DNA of 11,346 nucleotides from Clostridiales bacterium (GTDB lineage Bacteria > Bacillota_A > Clostridia > Peptostreptococcales > Anaerovoracaceae), in assembly GCA_012510935.1 (NCBI GenBank), contig JAAZHB010000198.1, positions 1 through 11,346 on the forward strand, in the 5' to 3' direction. Each line of letters opens with the position of its first letter. The stretch's first letter is position 1. Positions 1 through 7,302 of the stretch are shown here, piece by piece. Below the pieces are notes generated by a model. It was not told the origin of the DNA. It searched no databases and saw only the letters and a program-made list of their open reading frames with translations. The translations under genes and the position numbers were made by a program.

Positions 1-90
1 AATCGCATCATTAATGGCAATATTAGAATATGCATCTTGAGAATAAACTTCCTTTAATGCTTCAAATGTTGCTAGCCAATCTCCAATCAT
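1..90 (-). CDS. rsmB: 16S rRNA (cytosine-C5) methyltransferase RsmB, N-terminal fragment
   Basis: Only the first 30 codons are present; the gene runs off the left edge. The start is the ATG at 90-88: an in-frame TAG sits directly upstream (93-91), and a GGAG lies about 8 bases before the start. The visible peptide begins MIGDWLATFE and contains AYSNIAINDAI, which resembles the first helices of the NusB-like RNA-binding domain at the N terminus of RsmB/Sun proteins (YSNxALNxAL pattern). RsmB methylates 16S rRNA at C967 (E. coli numbering). The methyltransferase domain is outside the window. Position is strong support, because rsmB commonly follows fmt and the yugP-like peptidase in Clostridia. 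It lies 52 bases behind the peptidase stop and probably shares its transcript. The call rests on a short peptide plus synteny. Confidence 0.72.
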   Translation of the reverse strand, partial: MIGDWLATFEALKEVYSQDAYSNIAINDAI

Positions 91-142
91 CTATATCTCC
101 AGTCTTTTGAATTGAGCTGCGGCTAATGTTATAGGACTTAGT

Positions 143-841
143 CTAATCTCTGCCTCTCGAAAGAACCAGAATTCTTAAAAGATTCGCGAGAGCCATTGCA
201 AGTGCTGCGATATAAGTCATTGCCGCTGCACTTAGAACCTTCTTGCTGCCATAGTAATCTTCATCATCTACGATTCCCATTGAATCAAGCTGTTTTAGCG
301 CTCTGCTGCTTGCATTAAGTTCAACAGGCAATGTAACTAGATGAAACGCAACTACTACGCAGAAGCAAATTACACCAATGTTAAAGAGTGTGCTTCCGAA
401 AGTTGTAACAGAAGTTAAGAGTATACCAATAATAATTAAAGGTATAGAAACTGTCTGAGTTAGGTTAACAACTGGAACCATTGTATTTCTTAGTGCGAGC
501 ATTGGATAATGCTCCGCATCCTGCATAGCATGGCCTACTTCATGGCAGGCAACACTTATTGACGCAACTGAATCCTGTCTTGCAACATCACTTGATAGAT
601 TCAAGCTCTTTGAGCGTGGATCATAATAGTTAGTCAAAGCATTTCCATTTATTATATTAATTGGAACTGAGCTAAGCCCATTCTTGTCAAGAACCATTCT
701 AGCAGCGTCCGCTCCTGTTAGTCCTTTATTATTTCTAATATTTGAATATTTCGAGAAAGTTGCCTGAACCTTGAATTGCGCATACATAGTGAAAATCAGC
801 GCCGGTATCAGGATTATAAATGTACTATCATAGAAAAACAT
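143..841 (-). CDS. membrane zinc metallopeptidase, YugP family
   Basis: A 232-residue membrane protein of the YugP-like zinc peptidase family (Pfam Zn_peptidase_2). It carries the metal-binding HEVGH motif at residues 100-104, with H100 and H104 as ligands and E101 as the catalytic base. Hydrophobic segments lie near residues 5-22, 122-145, 152-175 and 203-226, so the protein is integral in the membrane with the active site close to the first soluble stretch. The physiological substrate of this family is not established. I chose the ATG at 841, not the in-frame start at 865, because AAAGGAGG lies about 10 bases upstream of it and the earlier start would place that site inside the gene and overlap fmt. 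It begins 5 bases after the fmt stop, so the two are probably translated from one transcript. Length fits the family (about 225 residues). Confidence 0.9.
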   Translation of the reverse strand: MFFYDSTFIILIPALIFTMYAQFKVQATFSKYSNIRNNKGLTGADAARMVLDKNGLSSVPINIINGNALTNYYDPRSKSLNLSSDVARQDSVASISVACHEVGHAMQDAEHYPMLALRNTMVPVVNLTQTVSIPLIIIGILLTSVTTFGSTLFNIGVICFCVVVAFHLVTLPVELNASSRALKQLDSMGIVDDEDYYGSKKVLSAAAMTYIAALAMALANLLRILVLSRGRD

Positions 842-846
842 CGTAT

Positions 847-1788
847 CTAGTCCTCCTTTATACAAAACCTGTCATTTATGCTAACTTGGCCGCCTCTTAG
901 AAAATCTCCTGCTTTCATTCTTTTCTTACCTTGCATTTGAAGTTCTAGAATTCTTAATTGGCCTTCTTTGCAATTAATTACAAAATCATTCTTATTTATT
1001 TCAAAGATAGTGCCTGGCTCATCGCTAGGATTCCTATCCATCATTGGTTCAACATCATAGAACTTGACCTGCTTATCGCTTAGGAAGCTAAATAGAGTTG
1101 GCCACTCCTTATAAGCTCTTACCTTGCAATCAATAGCCTCTGCAGATTCATCAAATCCTGTCATACCATCAAGCTTATTAATCATCGGTGCATAGGTCAT
1201 TTCATCTTCGTTTTGCTTGGTATATGTAGCTGTCCCATTCTCTATATCTTCTAGTGTGCTTACAAGAAGCTTTGCACCTTCATCAGATAACAAATCTGAT
1301 ACTTCAAAGATGTCCTTCCCTTCGATATTGCATACTACCTTGCTAATCATATCTCCAGTGTCGAGTCCCTCTGCCATTTTCATAATTGTAACGCCAGTCT
1401 CCTTGTCGCCTTGAAGAATTGCTCTTTGCATAGGTGATGCGCCTCTTAGCTTCGGAAGCAGCGAGCCATGAACATTTACACAACCATAACGAGGAATGTC
1501 CAGAATCTCCTTTGGAAGAATCTGTCCAAAGGCTGCAACCACAATAATATCTGGTTCTAAAGCTTTGATTATCTCTATCTCGTCCGGTTCTTTTCTAATT
1601 CTATTAGGTTGCGAGACATCAATTCCTTCCAGAACTGCTAACTCTTTTACTGGGGAAATTGCAATCTTGCCTCTATTCCCTTTCCTATCCGGCTGAGTTA
1701 CAACTAGCTGAATCTCGTGCCCTGCATCTATTAAAGCCTTTAGTGAAGGAACTGCAAAAATCGGAGTTCCCATATATACTATTTTCAT
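847..1788 (-). CDS. fmt: methionyl-tRNA formyltransferase
   Basis: Transfers a formyl group from 10-formyltetrahydrofolate to methionyl initiator tRNA in the cytoplasm. The 313 residues match the usual family length. The N-terminal formyltransferase domain (about 1-190) starts MKIVYMGTP and shows FGQILP at 87-92, NVHGSLLPKLRG at 105-116 and GLDTGDM at 141-147. The expected catalytic residues N105, H107 and D143 are all present. The C-terminal tRNA-binding OB-like domain (about 205-313) carries AYKEWPTLF and ends in the usual KKRMKAGDFLRG pattern. The ATG is preceded by AAAGG about 8 bases upstream. It sits 17 bases after def, the enzyme that later removes the same formyl group, and 5 bases before the membrane peptidase; this is a very common bacterial arrangement. 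Confidence 0.97.
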   Translation of the reverse strand: MKIVYMGTPIFAVPSLKALIDAGHEIQLVVTQPDRKGNRGKIAISPVKELAVLEGIDVSQPNRIRKEPDEIEIIKALEPDIIVVAAFGQILPKEILDIPRYGCVNVHGSLLPKLRGASPMQRAILQGDKETGVTIMKMAEGLDTGDMISKVVCNIEGKDIFEVSDLLSDEGAKLLVSTLEDIENGTATYTKQNEDEMTYAPMINKLDGMTGFDESAEAIDCKVRAYKEWPTLFSFLSDKQVKFYDVEPMMDRNPSDEPGTIFEINKNDFVINCKEGQLRILELQMQGKKRMKAGDFLRGGQVSINDRFCIKED

Positions 1789-1805
1789 AAAAAACCTTTT
1801 ATACT

Positions 1806-2342
1806 CTAATTGCTCTCCGCTTCGGCATCGCTCTCTTCGGCCTGCCTCATAGCTTCTAGTCTTTCTAGATATTCCTCTGTTGTCATCATATCCTCTGCTT
1901 TGTCCGAGTAAAGAATTCCATCAAGGTGATCGTTCTCATGGCAAATTACTGTTGCTGCATAGTCTTCAAAAACTTCTTCTATTCTGTTACCTTCGATATC
2001 AGTATATGCAATTTTTACGCTAACTGGTCTATGAACTAGGCCCATATATCCTGGCACCGACAAACAACCTTCCGATGACTCCTGGTCGCCTGATGTCTCA
2101 AGGATTTCCGGATTAATCATCACATACACCTTTGGTTCTTCCTCTTCAATATATGGTCTTGCAACGAAAAGTCTTTTCATCACGCCTACCTGAGGGGCTG
2201 CGATTCCAACGCCGTCAGCCTCAAACATTGTATCTGCCATATCGTCTGCGAGCATCTTTATCCTAGGTGTAATCTCCTTAATTGGCTTACATACCTTTCC
2301 CAAAATCTCATTGCCTCTAACTGTTATTGTTCTAATTGCCAT
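1806..2342 (-). CDS. def: peptide deformylase
   Basis: Removes the N-formyl group from nascent proteins at the ribosome exit, using a metal ion (Fe2+ or Zn2+). The 178-residue product has all three family motifs: GVGIAAPQ at 44-51, EGCLS at 91-95 and HENDH at 135-139. The metal ligands are therefore C93, H135 and H139, with E136 as catalytic base. The residue before the HExxH motif is Cys, not the Gln of the E. coli enzyme. The C-terminal tail after about residue 150 is acidic. I chose the ATG at 2342 over the adjacent in-frame TTG at 2345 because AGGAG is spaced 7 bases from the ATG and only 4 from the TTG. It lies 17 bases after priA and 17 before fmt, consistent with one operon. Confidence 0.97.
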   Translation of the reverse strand: MAIRTITVRGNEILGKVCKPIKEITPRIKMLADDMADTMFEADGVGIAAPQVGVMKRLFVARPYIEEEEPKVYVMINPEILETSGDQESSEGCLSVPGYMGLVHRPVSVKIAYTDIEGNRIEEVFEDYAATVICHENDHLDGILYSDKAEDMMTTEEYLERLEAMRQAEESDAEAESN

Positions 2343-2359
2343 CAATACTCTCCTATTTC

Positions 2360-4363
2360 TTATATCATCCCATAAGGGTTTACATCAATCTCTATATAGC
2401 AAGGCGCATTTGCCTTTATAAACTCTTCTCTTAGCCACATATAGGCCTTCATATATCCTGCTCGACTGCCAAGTGGTGCCTTTATCATGAAGGAAACTCG
2501 GTAGTTCCCGTCTGACTTTCGATAGCTCTCACGAGGCGACAGAATCACCGCGTCCTCTGGGGCATCCTTTATTTTTGCAAAAATATCCCTAACCTTAGTT
2601 GCATATTCCATCGCGAAATTTGTATCTTTCTTTATGTCGCTCAAAGTCACGGAAATTATATCAGAATAAGGTGGGTAATTCATGATGTTACGGTGTAGTA
2701 ACTCGCTCTTATATAACGAAAGGTAATCGCTCTTTGATGCATAGTTTATTACCTCACTATCTGGCTCATAGGTCTGAATGATTACCTTGCTGTCTTCGCC
2801 GTCTCTTCCTGCTCGACCTGCAACCTGCGTAATCAGCTGGTAGGTTCTTTCGGAAGACCTATAGTCTGGAATATTTAAACTCATATCCGCATTAATGATT
2901 CCGACTAAGCCTACATTTTTAAAATCAAGGCCCTTTGCTAGAATTTGAGTTCCTACAAGAATATTTGTCTTACCCTTATCAAAATTCTTTATCACCCTCT
3001 CTACATCGCCTGGCTTCGAAGCTGTATCAAGATCAAATCTCTCAACTATTGCCGATGGCCACATAGATTGTGCTAACTCTTCTATCTTCTCGGTCCCTGC
3101 GCCTACATAACTAATAACCTTATGTCCGCATTCAGTACACTTGTCTGGAAGCGGGTATTTCCTGCCGCAATAATGGCATACTGCCGCATTGATATTCTTA
3201 TGATATGTTAATGTAATTCCGCAATCCGGGCATTCCATCTTGTAGCCACACGATGGGCACATTATCTGTGTCGAAAAGCCTCTTCTATTAAGGAAAAGTA
3301 TTATTTGTTCTTTCTTACTTAGCGCTTTATTTATCTCTCTAGCCAAAGGAAGACTTATCTCTCCAAGATTCCCTCGCCTTTTCTCTTTGCGCATGTCTGC
3401 GATCTCAAGAGTTGGCAATGGGCTGTCTCCAATTCGGTTAGGCATCTCTATAAGCTTATAAATTCCATTCTCTGCCCTGTTATAAGACACAACGCTTGGT
3501 GTAGCCGAACCTAATACCATAGTTGCTTTATGTGCCTCGCTTCTCTTATAAGCGATATCAACAGTCTCATATTTCGGGTTGTGATCTGACTTGTAAGTTG
3601 CCTCATGCTCCTCGTCAATAACTACTAGACCCAAATTTTCTACAGGCGCAAAAATCGCCGTTCTAGCGCCGATTATTATTCTCGCCTCTCCTCGTCTTAT
3701 CTTGAGCCACTCGCCTAGTCGCTTGCTTGTGCTAAGCTTACTATGCATGACCGCGATATTCTCCTCACCAAATCTTTCTTCAAATCTTTTCTTAACCTGT
3801 GATGACAAAGCAATCTCTGGAAGAAGAATAATTGCGGTTTTACCAAGTTCTAAGCATTTCTTGGTTGCAAGCATATATACTTCTGTCTTGCCGCTTCCTG
3901 TGACTCCATTAATAAGGAATCTATCGCCTTTGCCTTGGTCAAGTGAGTCGCACACCTTCTTAGCTGCACTAAGCTGATCATGGCTTATCTCGTAACTAGG
4001 CTCCTTGCCTTCTTTAACAGATTCATTCTTTGACATGCTCTCTTTCTTGCCTGAAACTACGAACATTTTGATGGCATCAATGTATTTAATTCCATACCTT
4101 TGTCTCATCCACATTGCAGTTTCAATCATTTCGCTAGAAAGAGCCCTTGATTCATCGTAGCTATCGATTGGACGAATCTTGCTTGTATCAAACTTCGGAC
4201 TTGGATTAAGCCTTACGACATAACCGTCGATTGGTTTTTTGCGAACCCCAAACATGACAGTAACCTTTGCTCCAACCCCAACGTTCTCGGGCACCTTGTA
4301 GGTATAAAAGGAATCTGTACTTTGCGCTTTATTATCAACAACAATATCTGCAAATTTGTCCAT
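2360..4363 (-). CDS. priA: primosomal replication restart helicase PriA
   Basis: A 667-residue 3'-5' DNA helicase that recognises abandoned forks and reloads the replisome. In order: an N-terminal 3'-end-binding domain (about 1-100), helicase lobe 1 with Walker A GVTGSGKT at 153-160 and Walker B DEEH at 250-253, a zinc-binding insertion with eight Cys (369, 372, 378, 381, 396, 399, 409, 412) expected to hold two zinc ions, lobe 2 with QVAGRAGRDG near 513-522, and a C-terminal domain ending PYGMI. It is shorter than the E. coli protein (732 residues). Only about 45 residues, many polar, separate the N-terminal domain from lobe 1, where a winged-helix domain normally lies. The ATG at 4363 fits the family N terminus, but its ribosome site is weak (GGGGG only 3 bases away). 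An in-frame TTG at 4381 has no ribosome site. It is first in the def-fmt cluster. Confidence 0.95.
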   Translation of the reverse strand: MDKFADIVVDNKAQSTDSFYTYKVPENVGVGAKVTVMFGVRKKPIDGYVVRLNPSPKFDTSKIRPIDSYDESRALSSEMIETAMWMRQRYGIKYIDAIKMFVVSGKKESMSKNESVKEGKEPSYEISHDQLSAAKKVCDSLDQGKGDRFLINGVTGSGKTEVYMLATKKCLELGKTAIILLPEIALSSQVKKRFEERFGEENIAVMHSKLSTSKRLGEWLKIRRGEARIIIGARTAIFAPVENLGLVVIDEEHEATYKSDHNPKYETVDIAYKRSEAHKATMVLGSATPSVVSYNRAENGIYKLIEMPNRIGDSPLPTLEIADMRKEKRRGNLGEISLPLAREINKALSKKEQIILFLNRRGFSTQIMCPSCGYKMECPDCGITLTYHKNINAAVCHYCGRKYPLPDKCTECGHKVISYVGAGTEKIEELAQSMWPSAIVERFDLDTASKPGDVERVIKNFDKGKTNILVGTQILAKGLDFKNVGLVGIINADMSLNIPDYRSSERTYQLITQVAGRAGRDGEDSKVIIQTYEPDSEVINYASKSDYLSLYKSELLHRNIMNYPPYSDIISVTLSDIKKDTNFAMEYATKVRDIFAKIKDAPEDAVILSPRESYRKSDGNYRVSFMIKAPLGSRAGYMKAYMWLREEFIKANAPCYIEIDVNPYGMI

Positions 4364-4380
4364 TAGCCCCCAATTTATCA

Positions 4381-4410
4381 AAGAAAGCCGTCGCCATTAC
4401 GGCGACAGCT
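4381..4410 (-). terminator. probable intrinsic terminator or attenuator between asnA and priA
   Basis: On the minus strand a perfect 6-bp stem, GTCGCC with GGCGAC and a 5-base loop (4390-4406), is extended by one mismatch and three more pairs (AGC/GCT) and followed by TTTCTTT. It sits 18 bases after the asnA stop and only about 17 bases before the priA ATG. It would end the queH-asnA transcript. Because I see no separate promoter between it and priA, it might instead act as a leaky attenuator. The tail is short and interrupted by a C, so efficiency is uncertain. Confidence 0.65.
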
Positions 4411-4428
4411 TGAATATCTCGCAATAAT

Positions 4429-5439
4429 CTACAATAAGAAAATATCATGCTCAGCGCACAAATCGTACATCTTCTCTGGCCATACGGATACTTGAACTTC
4501 TCCAATATGCGCTTTCTTCAAGAAATACATACAAAGTCTGCTCTGTCCAATTCCTCCGCCAATTGTAAGTGGCAGTGTATTGTTTATTACGCCCTTGTGG
4601 AATGGCATGCTAGCTCTATCTTCTTTACCACCTATCTTTAGCTGTCTTTCCATAGCTTCAGCATCTACTCTGATTCCCATTGATGAAATTTCAAATGCAT
4701 TCTTAAGAATGTCATTCCAGAGAATAATGTCTCCGTTCAGATTCCAGTCATCATAGTCTGGTGCTCTGCCATCATGTGGCTCTCCAGAGTTAAGCGCTCC
4801 ACCAATTCTTTTGATGAAAATTGCACCATACTTCTTCGCTGCAAGCTTCTCTCTTTCTTTGCTATCTTTATCAGGATACATATCTTCAAGATCCTGAGAA
4901 TCGATAAATGTAATCTCTTCAGGCAGCTCAATATTGAGTTCTGGGTAAAGGTCATTCACATAAATCTCAAGCTTCTTTAAGCAGCTGTAAATTATTCTGA
5001 CAGTTTCCTCAAGGAATTCCTCAGTTCTCTGATCTTTAGTGATTACCTTCTCCCAATCCCACTGGTCAACATAAATCGAGTGAATATTATCTAGTTCCTC
5101 GTCTCTTCTAATCGCATTCATATCTGTATATAGACCAACGCCTGGCTTGATGTCGTATCTGCCTAGCGCATTTCTCTTCCATTTAGCGAGTGATTGAACA
5201 ACCTCTACCGGTCTCTCATTAAGATCCTTAATTGTAAAATCTACTCTTCTTTCGTATCCATTCAAATTATCATTCAAACCTGTCTCTGGAAAAACGAAGA
5301 GCGGTGCGCTGACTCTCCCTAGTCTTAACGAATGGGCAAGCTCATTCTGGAAAAAATCTTTAATTTTCTTAATAGCTCTCTGAGTCTCTGTTGGCCCCAA
5401 AATCAGCTCATAGTTCTTTGGAATACTTAATTTACTCAT
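4429..5439 (-). CDS. asnA: aspartate--ammonia ligase (ammonia-dependent asparagine synthetase)
   Basis: Makes asparagine from aspartate and ammonia with ATP cleaved to AMP and pyrophosphate; it is structurally related to class II aspartyl-tRNA synthetases. The 336 residues match the family length (330 in E. coli). Family-typical stretches seen are LAKWKRNALGRY at 84-95, GLYTDMNAIRRDE at 102-114, YVDQWDWEKV at 123-132, GRAPDYDDW at 224-232, SSMGIRVDA at 252-260 and the ATP-site motif GGGIGQSRLCM at 294-304. The loop after APDYDDW is shorter than in E. coli. The ATG has GGAGG 7 bases upstream, inside the end of queH; the start overlaps the queH stop as ATGA, so translational coupling is likely. 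No T-box or other leader precedes it. A hairpin follows the stop. Confidence 0.96.
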   Translation of the reverse strand: MSKLSIPKNYELILGPTETQRAIKKIKDFFQNELAHSLRLGRVSAPLFVFPETGLNDNLNGYERRVDFTIKDLNERPVEVVQSLAKWKRNALGRYDIKPGVGLYTDMNAIRRDEELDNIHSIYVDQWDWEKVITKDQRTEEFLEETVRIIYSCLKKLEIYVNDLYPELNIELPEEITFIDSQDLEDMYPDKDSKEREKLAAKKYGAIFIKRIGGALNSGEPHDGRAPDYDDWNLNGDIILWNDILKNAFEISSMGIRVDAEAMERQLKIGGKEDRASMPFHKGVINNTLPLTIGGGIGQSRLCMYFLKKAHIGEVQVSVWPEKMYDLCAEHDIFLL

Positions 5440-6113
5440 CTTTTCTCCTCCACTTTTCTAGCATATTCGCATCCGCAAAAATTCTGCCTATACAATCCGT
5501 ATTCTTTAGAAAGCTCTACGCTTCGTCCGAATCCGTTCCTTTTCTTAAAATCCACATCAAGGAATTTTACCCCTACCTCATCTTCTAGCTTCAACCCTAG
5601 GCTAAGAATCGCTGGGTAGTTCTTATGCGGACTAACCGACATTGTTGTTGTAAAAAAATCCATGTCAAGATGCTTGGCCATTATAGCTGTGTCTGCTAGT
5701 CTCATTTCAAAGCATACATCGCATCTGCGCCCACCCTCTGGCTCATTCTCAAGGCCTCTCACCTTATGAATAAACTTGTGTGGTTCATATTTGCCTTCAA
5801 GGTATTCCACATTTGGAATTCCTTCATTACGCTCATTAAAAAGCTTAATGAATTGAAGAAGAGCATCTCGTCGCAAATAATATTCTTCACTATCCATAAT
5901 ATTCGGATTATAATAATAGACAATAATTGAATATTCATTTGCGAGGCGTTCAATGCACGATGTTGCACATGGACCACAGCAGGCATGTAGAAGCAAGCTA
6001 GGTTTCTCACTTTCAAGAGCTAGCTTAGAAGAAATTTCATAATCTTGAGAAGATTTACTTCCAAGAAAACTGTCTCTATTCGAAATTCCGCCTGTCTTTA
6101 TCGTCTTGTCCAC
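5436..6113 (-). CDS. queH: epoxyqueuosine reductase QueH
   Basis: Performs the last step of queuosine synthesis, reducing epoxyqueuosine to queuosine in tRNAs with GUN anticodons; it is the cobalamin-independent alternative to QueG. The 225-residue protein has the family signature: HACCGPC at 43-49, RRCDVCFEMRL at 129-139, TTMSVSPHKN at 156-165 and a C-terminal YRQNFCGCEYA at 208-218. Cys 45, 46, 49, 131, 134, 213 and 215 are candidates for the iron-sulfur cluster and adjacent metal site. The first 37 or so residues are a polar extension before the core. The start is GTG at 6113: GGAGG lies 6 bases upstream, while an overlapping ATG two bases away is in another frame and closes after a few codons. 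It overlaps asnA by 4 bases and has its own promoter. Confidence 0.94.
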   Translation of the reverse strand: MDKTIKTGGISNRDSFLGSKSSQDYEISSKLALESEKPSLLLHACCGPCATSCIERLANEYSIIVYYYNPNIMDSEEYYLRRDALLQFIKLFNERNEGIPNVEYLEGKYEPHKFIHKVRGLENEPEGGRRCDVCFEMRLADTAIMAKHLDMDFFTTTMSVSPHKNYPAILSLGLKLEDEVGVKFLDVDFKKRNGFGRSVELSKEYGLYRQNFCGCEYARKVEEKR

Positions 6114-6142
6114 ATTACGCCTCCATTTTTTTACACTTTGTT

Positions 6143-6151
6143 ATTATAGCA
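6143..6151 (-). promoter_or_regulatory. extended -10 promoter for queH-asnA
   Basis: On the minus strand the sequence reads TGCTATAAT, a perfect extended -10 element (TGn plus TATAAT), about 30 bases before the queH GTG. The -35 region 17 bases further upstream is only AT-rich, which is acceptable for extended -10 promoters. The predicted leader is short, about 20-25 bases, and leaves no room for a preQ1 riboswitch. Confidence 0.7.
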
Positions 6152-6186
6152 TATTTGAATAATCGATATATATGTTTTAAGTGAAA

Positions 6187-6228
6187 AGCTAGAATTATAA
6201 AGCTAGAATTATAAAGGTAGAATTAAAA
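6187..6228 (+). repeat. three tandem 14-bp repeats in the radical SAM gene leader
   Basis: Two exact copies of AGCTAGAATTATAA (6187-6200 and 6201-6214) are followed by a diverged third, AGGTAGAATTAAAA (6215-6228), which runs into the AAGGAG ribosome site. Each unit holds TAGAAT and a TATAA-like string that could act as a -10 element, but no good -35 lies at the right distance. Elsewhere in this roughly 125-base divergent gap I see no strong plus-strand promoter. Confidence 0.85.
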
Positions 6229-6238
6229 GGAGCATTTA

Positions 6239-7198
6239 ATGGTAGGCGGAGAAAGATACAATTCAATCAACAATTATCTCAAAAAGCAATTCAACGGCAA
6301 AACTGTAAAGCTGTCGATTGAAGCTGGTTTTACTTGTCCTAATCGTGACGGAACTGTTGGATATGGTGGGTGTGCCTTCTGCTCAAGCGGTGGCTCTGGA
6401 GAGTTGGCGTCGTCTATTTCTGATCAGATAGAATTATTGAGCGAAAAGTGGCCAAATGCAACTTATCTTGCTTATTTTCAAAGTCACACTAACACTTACG
6501 CACCTGTTGCTGTGCTACGAGAGAAATTTTATGAGGCCTTAAATGATCCAAGAATTGAAGGCATAGCAATAGCAACGAGGCCTGATTGTCTAGGAGATGA
6601 TGTTCTTGATTTGCTCGAAGAAATTAACGATAAATATTTTCTTTGGGTGGAGTTAGGTTTGCAATCGATTCATGCTGCCTCAACTCAGAAGCTTAATATC
6701 GGATATGATTTGGATTGCTATGATAAAGCTGTGGATGCATTGCGTGCTCGCAATATTAGAGTGGTTACCCATCTGATTCTTGGGTTACCGGGAGAAACCG
6801 AGGAAGATATGAGGGCCTCCATTGACCACATAGTTCGTCCGGTCTCAAATAAAGATGCCTCAACAGGGGGAACCTTAGTCAATGGTAACTGCCCTAGTGC
6901 AAACGGCAGCTCAATTTTTGGAATAAAGCTTCATATGCTAAATATTGTAAAAACATCTAGATTGTTTGAAATAATGCCTGACTATCAATCATTTGAAAGC
7001 ATTGATTCATATACGGATTTGGTTGTAAGGATGCTAGAGATAATCCCTCCTGATGTTACAATCCACAGGCTCACTGGGGATGTACCTAGGAAAATCCTTG
7101 TCTCACCATCGTGGAGTTACAACAAAAGGACTATTCTAAATGAGATAAATCGAAAGCTTCGAGATAATAATACCTATCAAGGTCGTCTATGCGAGTAG
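6239..7198 (+). CDS. radical SAM protein, YhcC/YtqA family (TIGR01212-type)
   Basis: A 319-residue radical SAM protein. The cluster-binding cysteines are C33, C45 and C48 in a CX11CX2C pattern (CPNRDGTVGYGGCAFC), characteristic of this family and distinct from the usual CX3CX2C. Other family stretches are YFQSHTNTYAP at 79-89, IATRPDC at 111-117, ELGLQSIH at 138-145 and THLILGLPGET at 177-187. The core then continues as GIKLHMLNIVKTS (228-240) and ends in a typical IHRLTGD segment. About 20 extra residues, rich in Gly, Ser, Asn and Thr, interrupt it at about 202-226. The family's reaction is not established; similarity to Elp3-like proteins suggests RNA modification, which is inference. The ATG has AAGGAG 6 bases upstream. 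It is a single gene, divergent from queH. Confidence 0.9.
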   Translation: MVGGERYNSINNYLKKQFNGKTVKLSIEAGFTCPNRDGTVGYGGCAFCSSGGSGELASSISDQIELLSEKWPNATYLAYFQSHTNTYAPVAVLREKFYEALNDPRIEGIAIATRPDCLGDDVLDLLEEINDKYFLWVELGLQSIHAASTQKLNIGYDLDCYDKAVDALRARNIRVVTHLILGLPGETEEDMRASIDHIVRPVSNKDASTGGTLVNGNCPSANGSSIFGIKLHMLNIVKTSRLFEIMPDYQSFESIDSYTDLVVRMLEIIPPDVTIHRLTGDVPRKILVSPSWSYNKRTILNEINRKLRDNNTYQGRLCE

Positions 7199-7241
7199 AT
7201 ACTTAGGCTTGCAGATCAATGAATTGGCACTGAACTATAAT

Positions 7242-7283
7242 AATAGACCGGCTAGATTGTAAATTCAATCTAGCCGGTCTATT
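7242..7283. terminator. bidirectional terminator hairpin between convergent genes
   Basis: A perfect 18-bp inverted repeat with a 6-base loop: left arm 7242-7259 (AATAGACCGGCTAGATTG), right arm 7266-7283. It lies between the stop of the plus-strand radical SAM gene and the stop of the minus-strand pduL, so it can end both transcripts. The arms end in AATA/TATT, and the following bases are T-rich but not a clean T run on either strand. Confidence 0.8.
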
Positions 7284-7302
7284 GCTGTTAATGAATGAAA
7301 AA

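Noticed and set aside
4737..4955. Minus-strand open frame inside asnA
   Set aside because: It lies in another frame wholly within asnA, which has an intact, clearly conserved product.
6113..6115. ATG overlapping the queH GTG start
   Set aside because: It is in another frame and meets a stop after five codons; the GGAGG spacing and frame support the GTG.
6114..6160. preQ1 riboswitch upstream of queH
   Set aside because: The predicted leader is only about 20-25 bases and shows no pseudoknot-like pattern.
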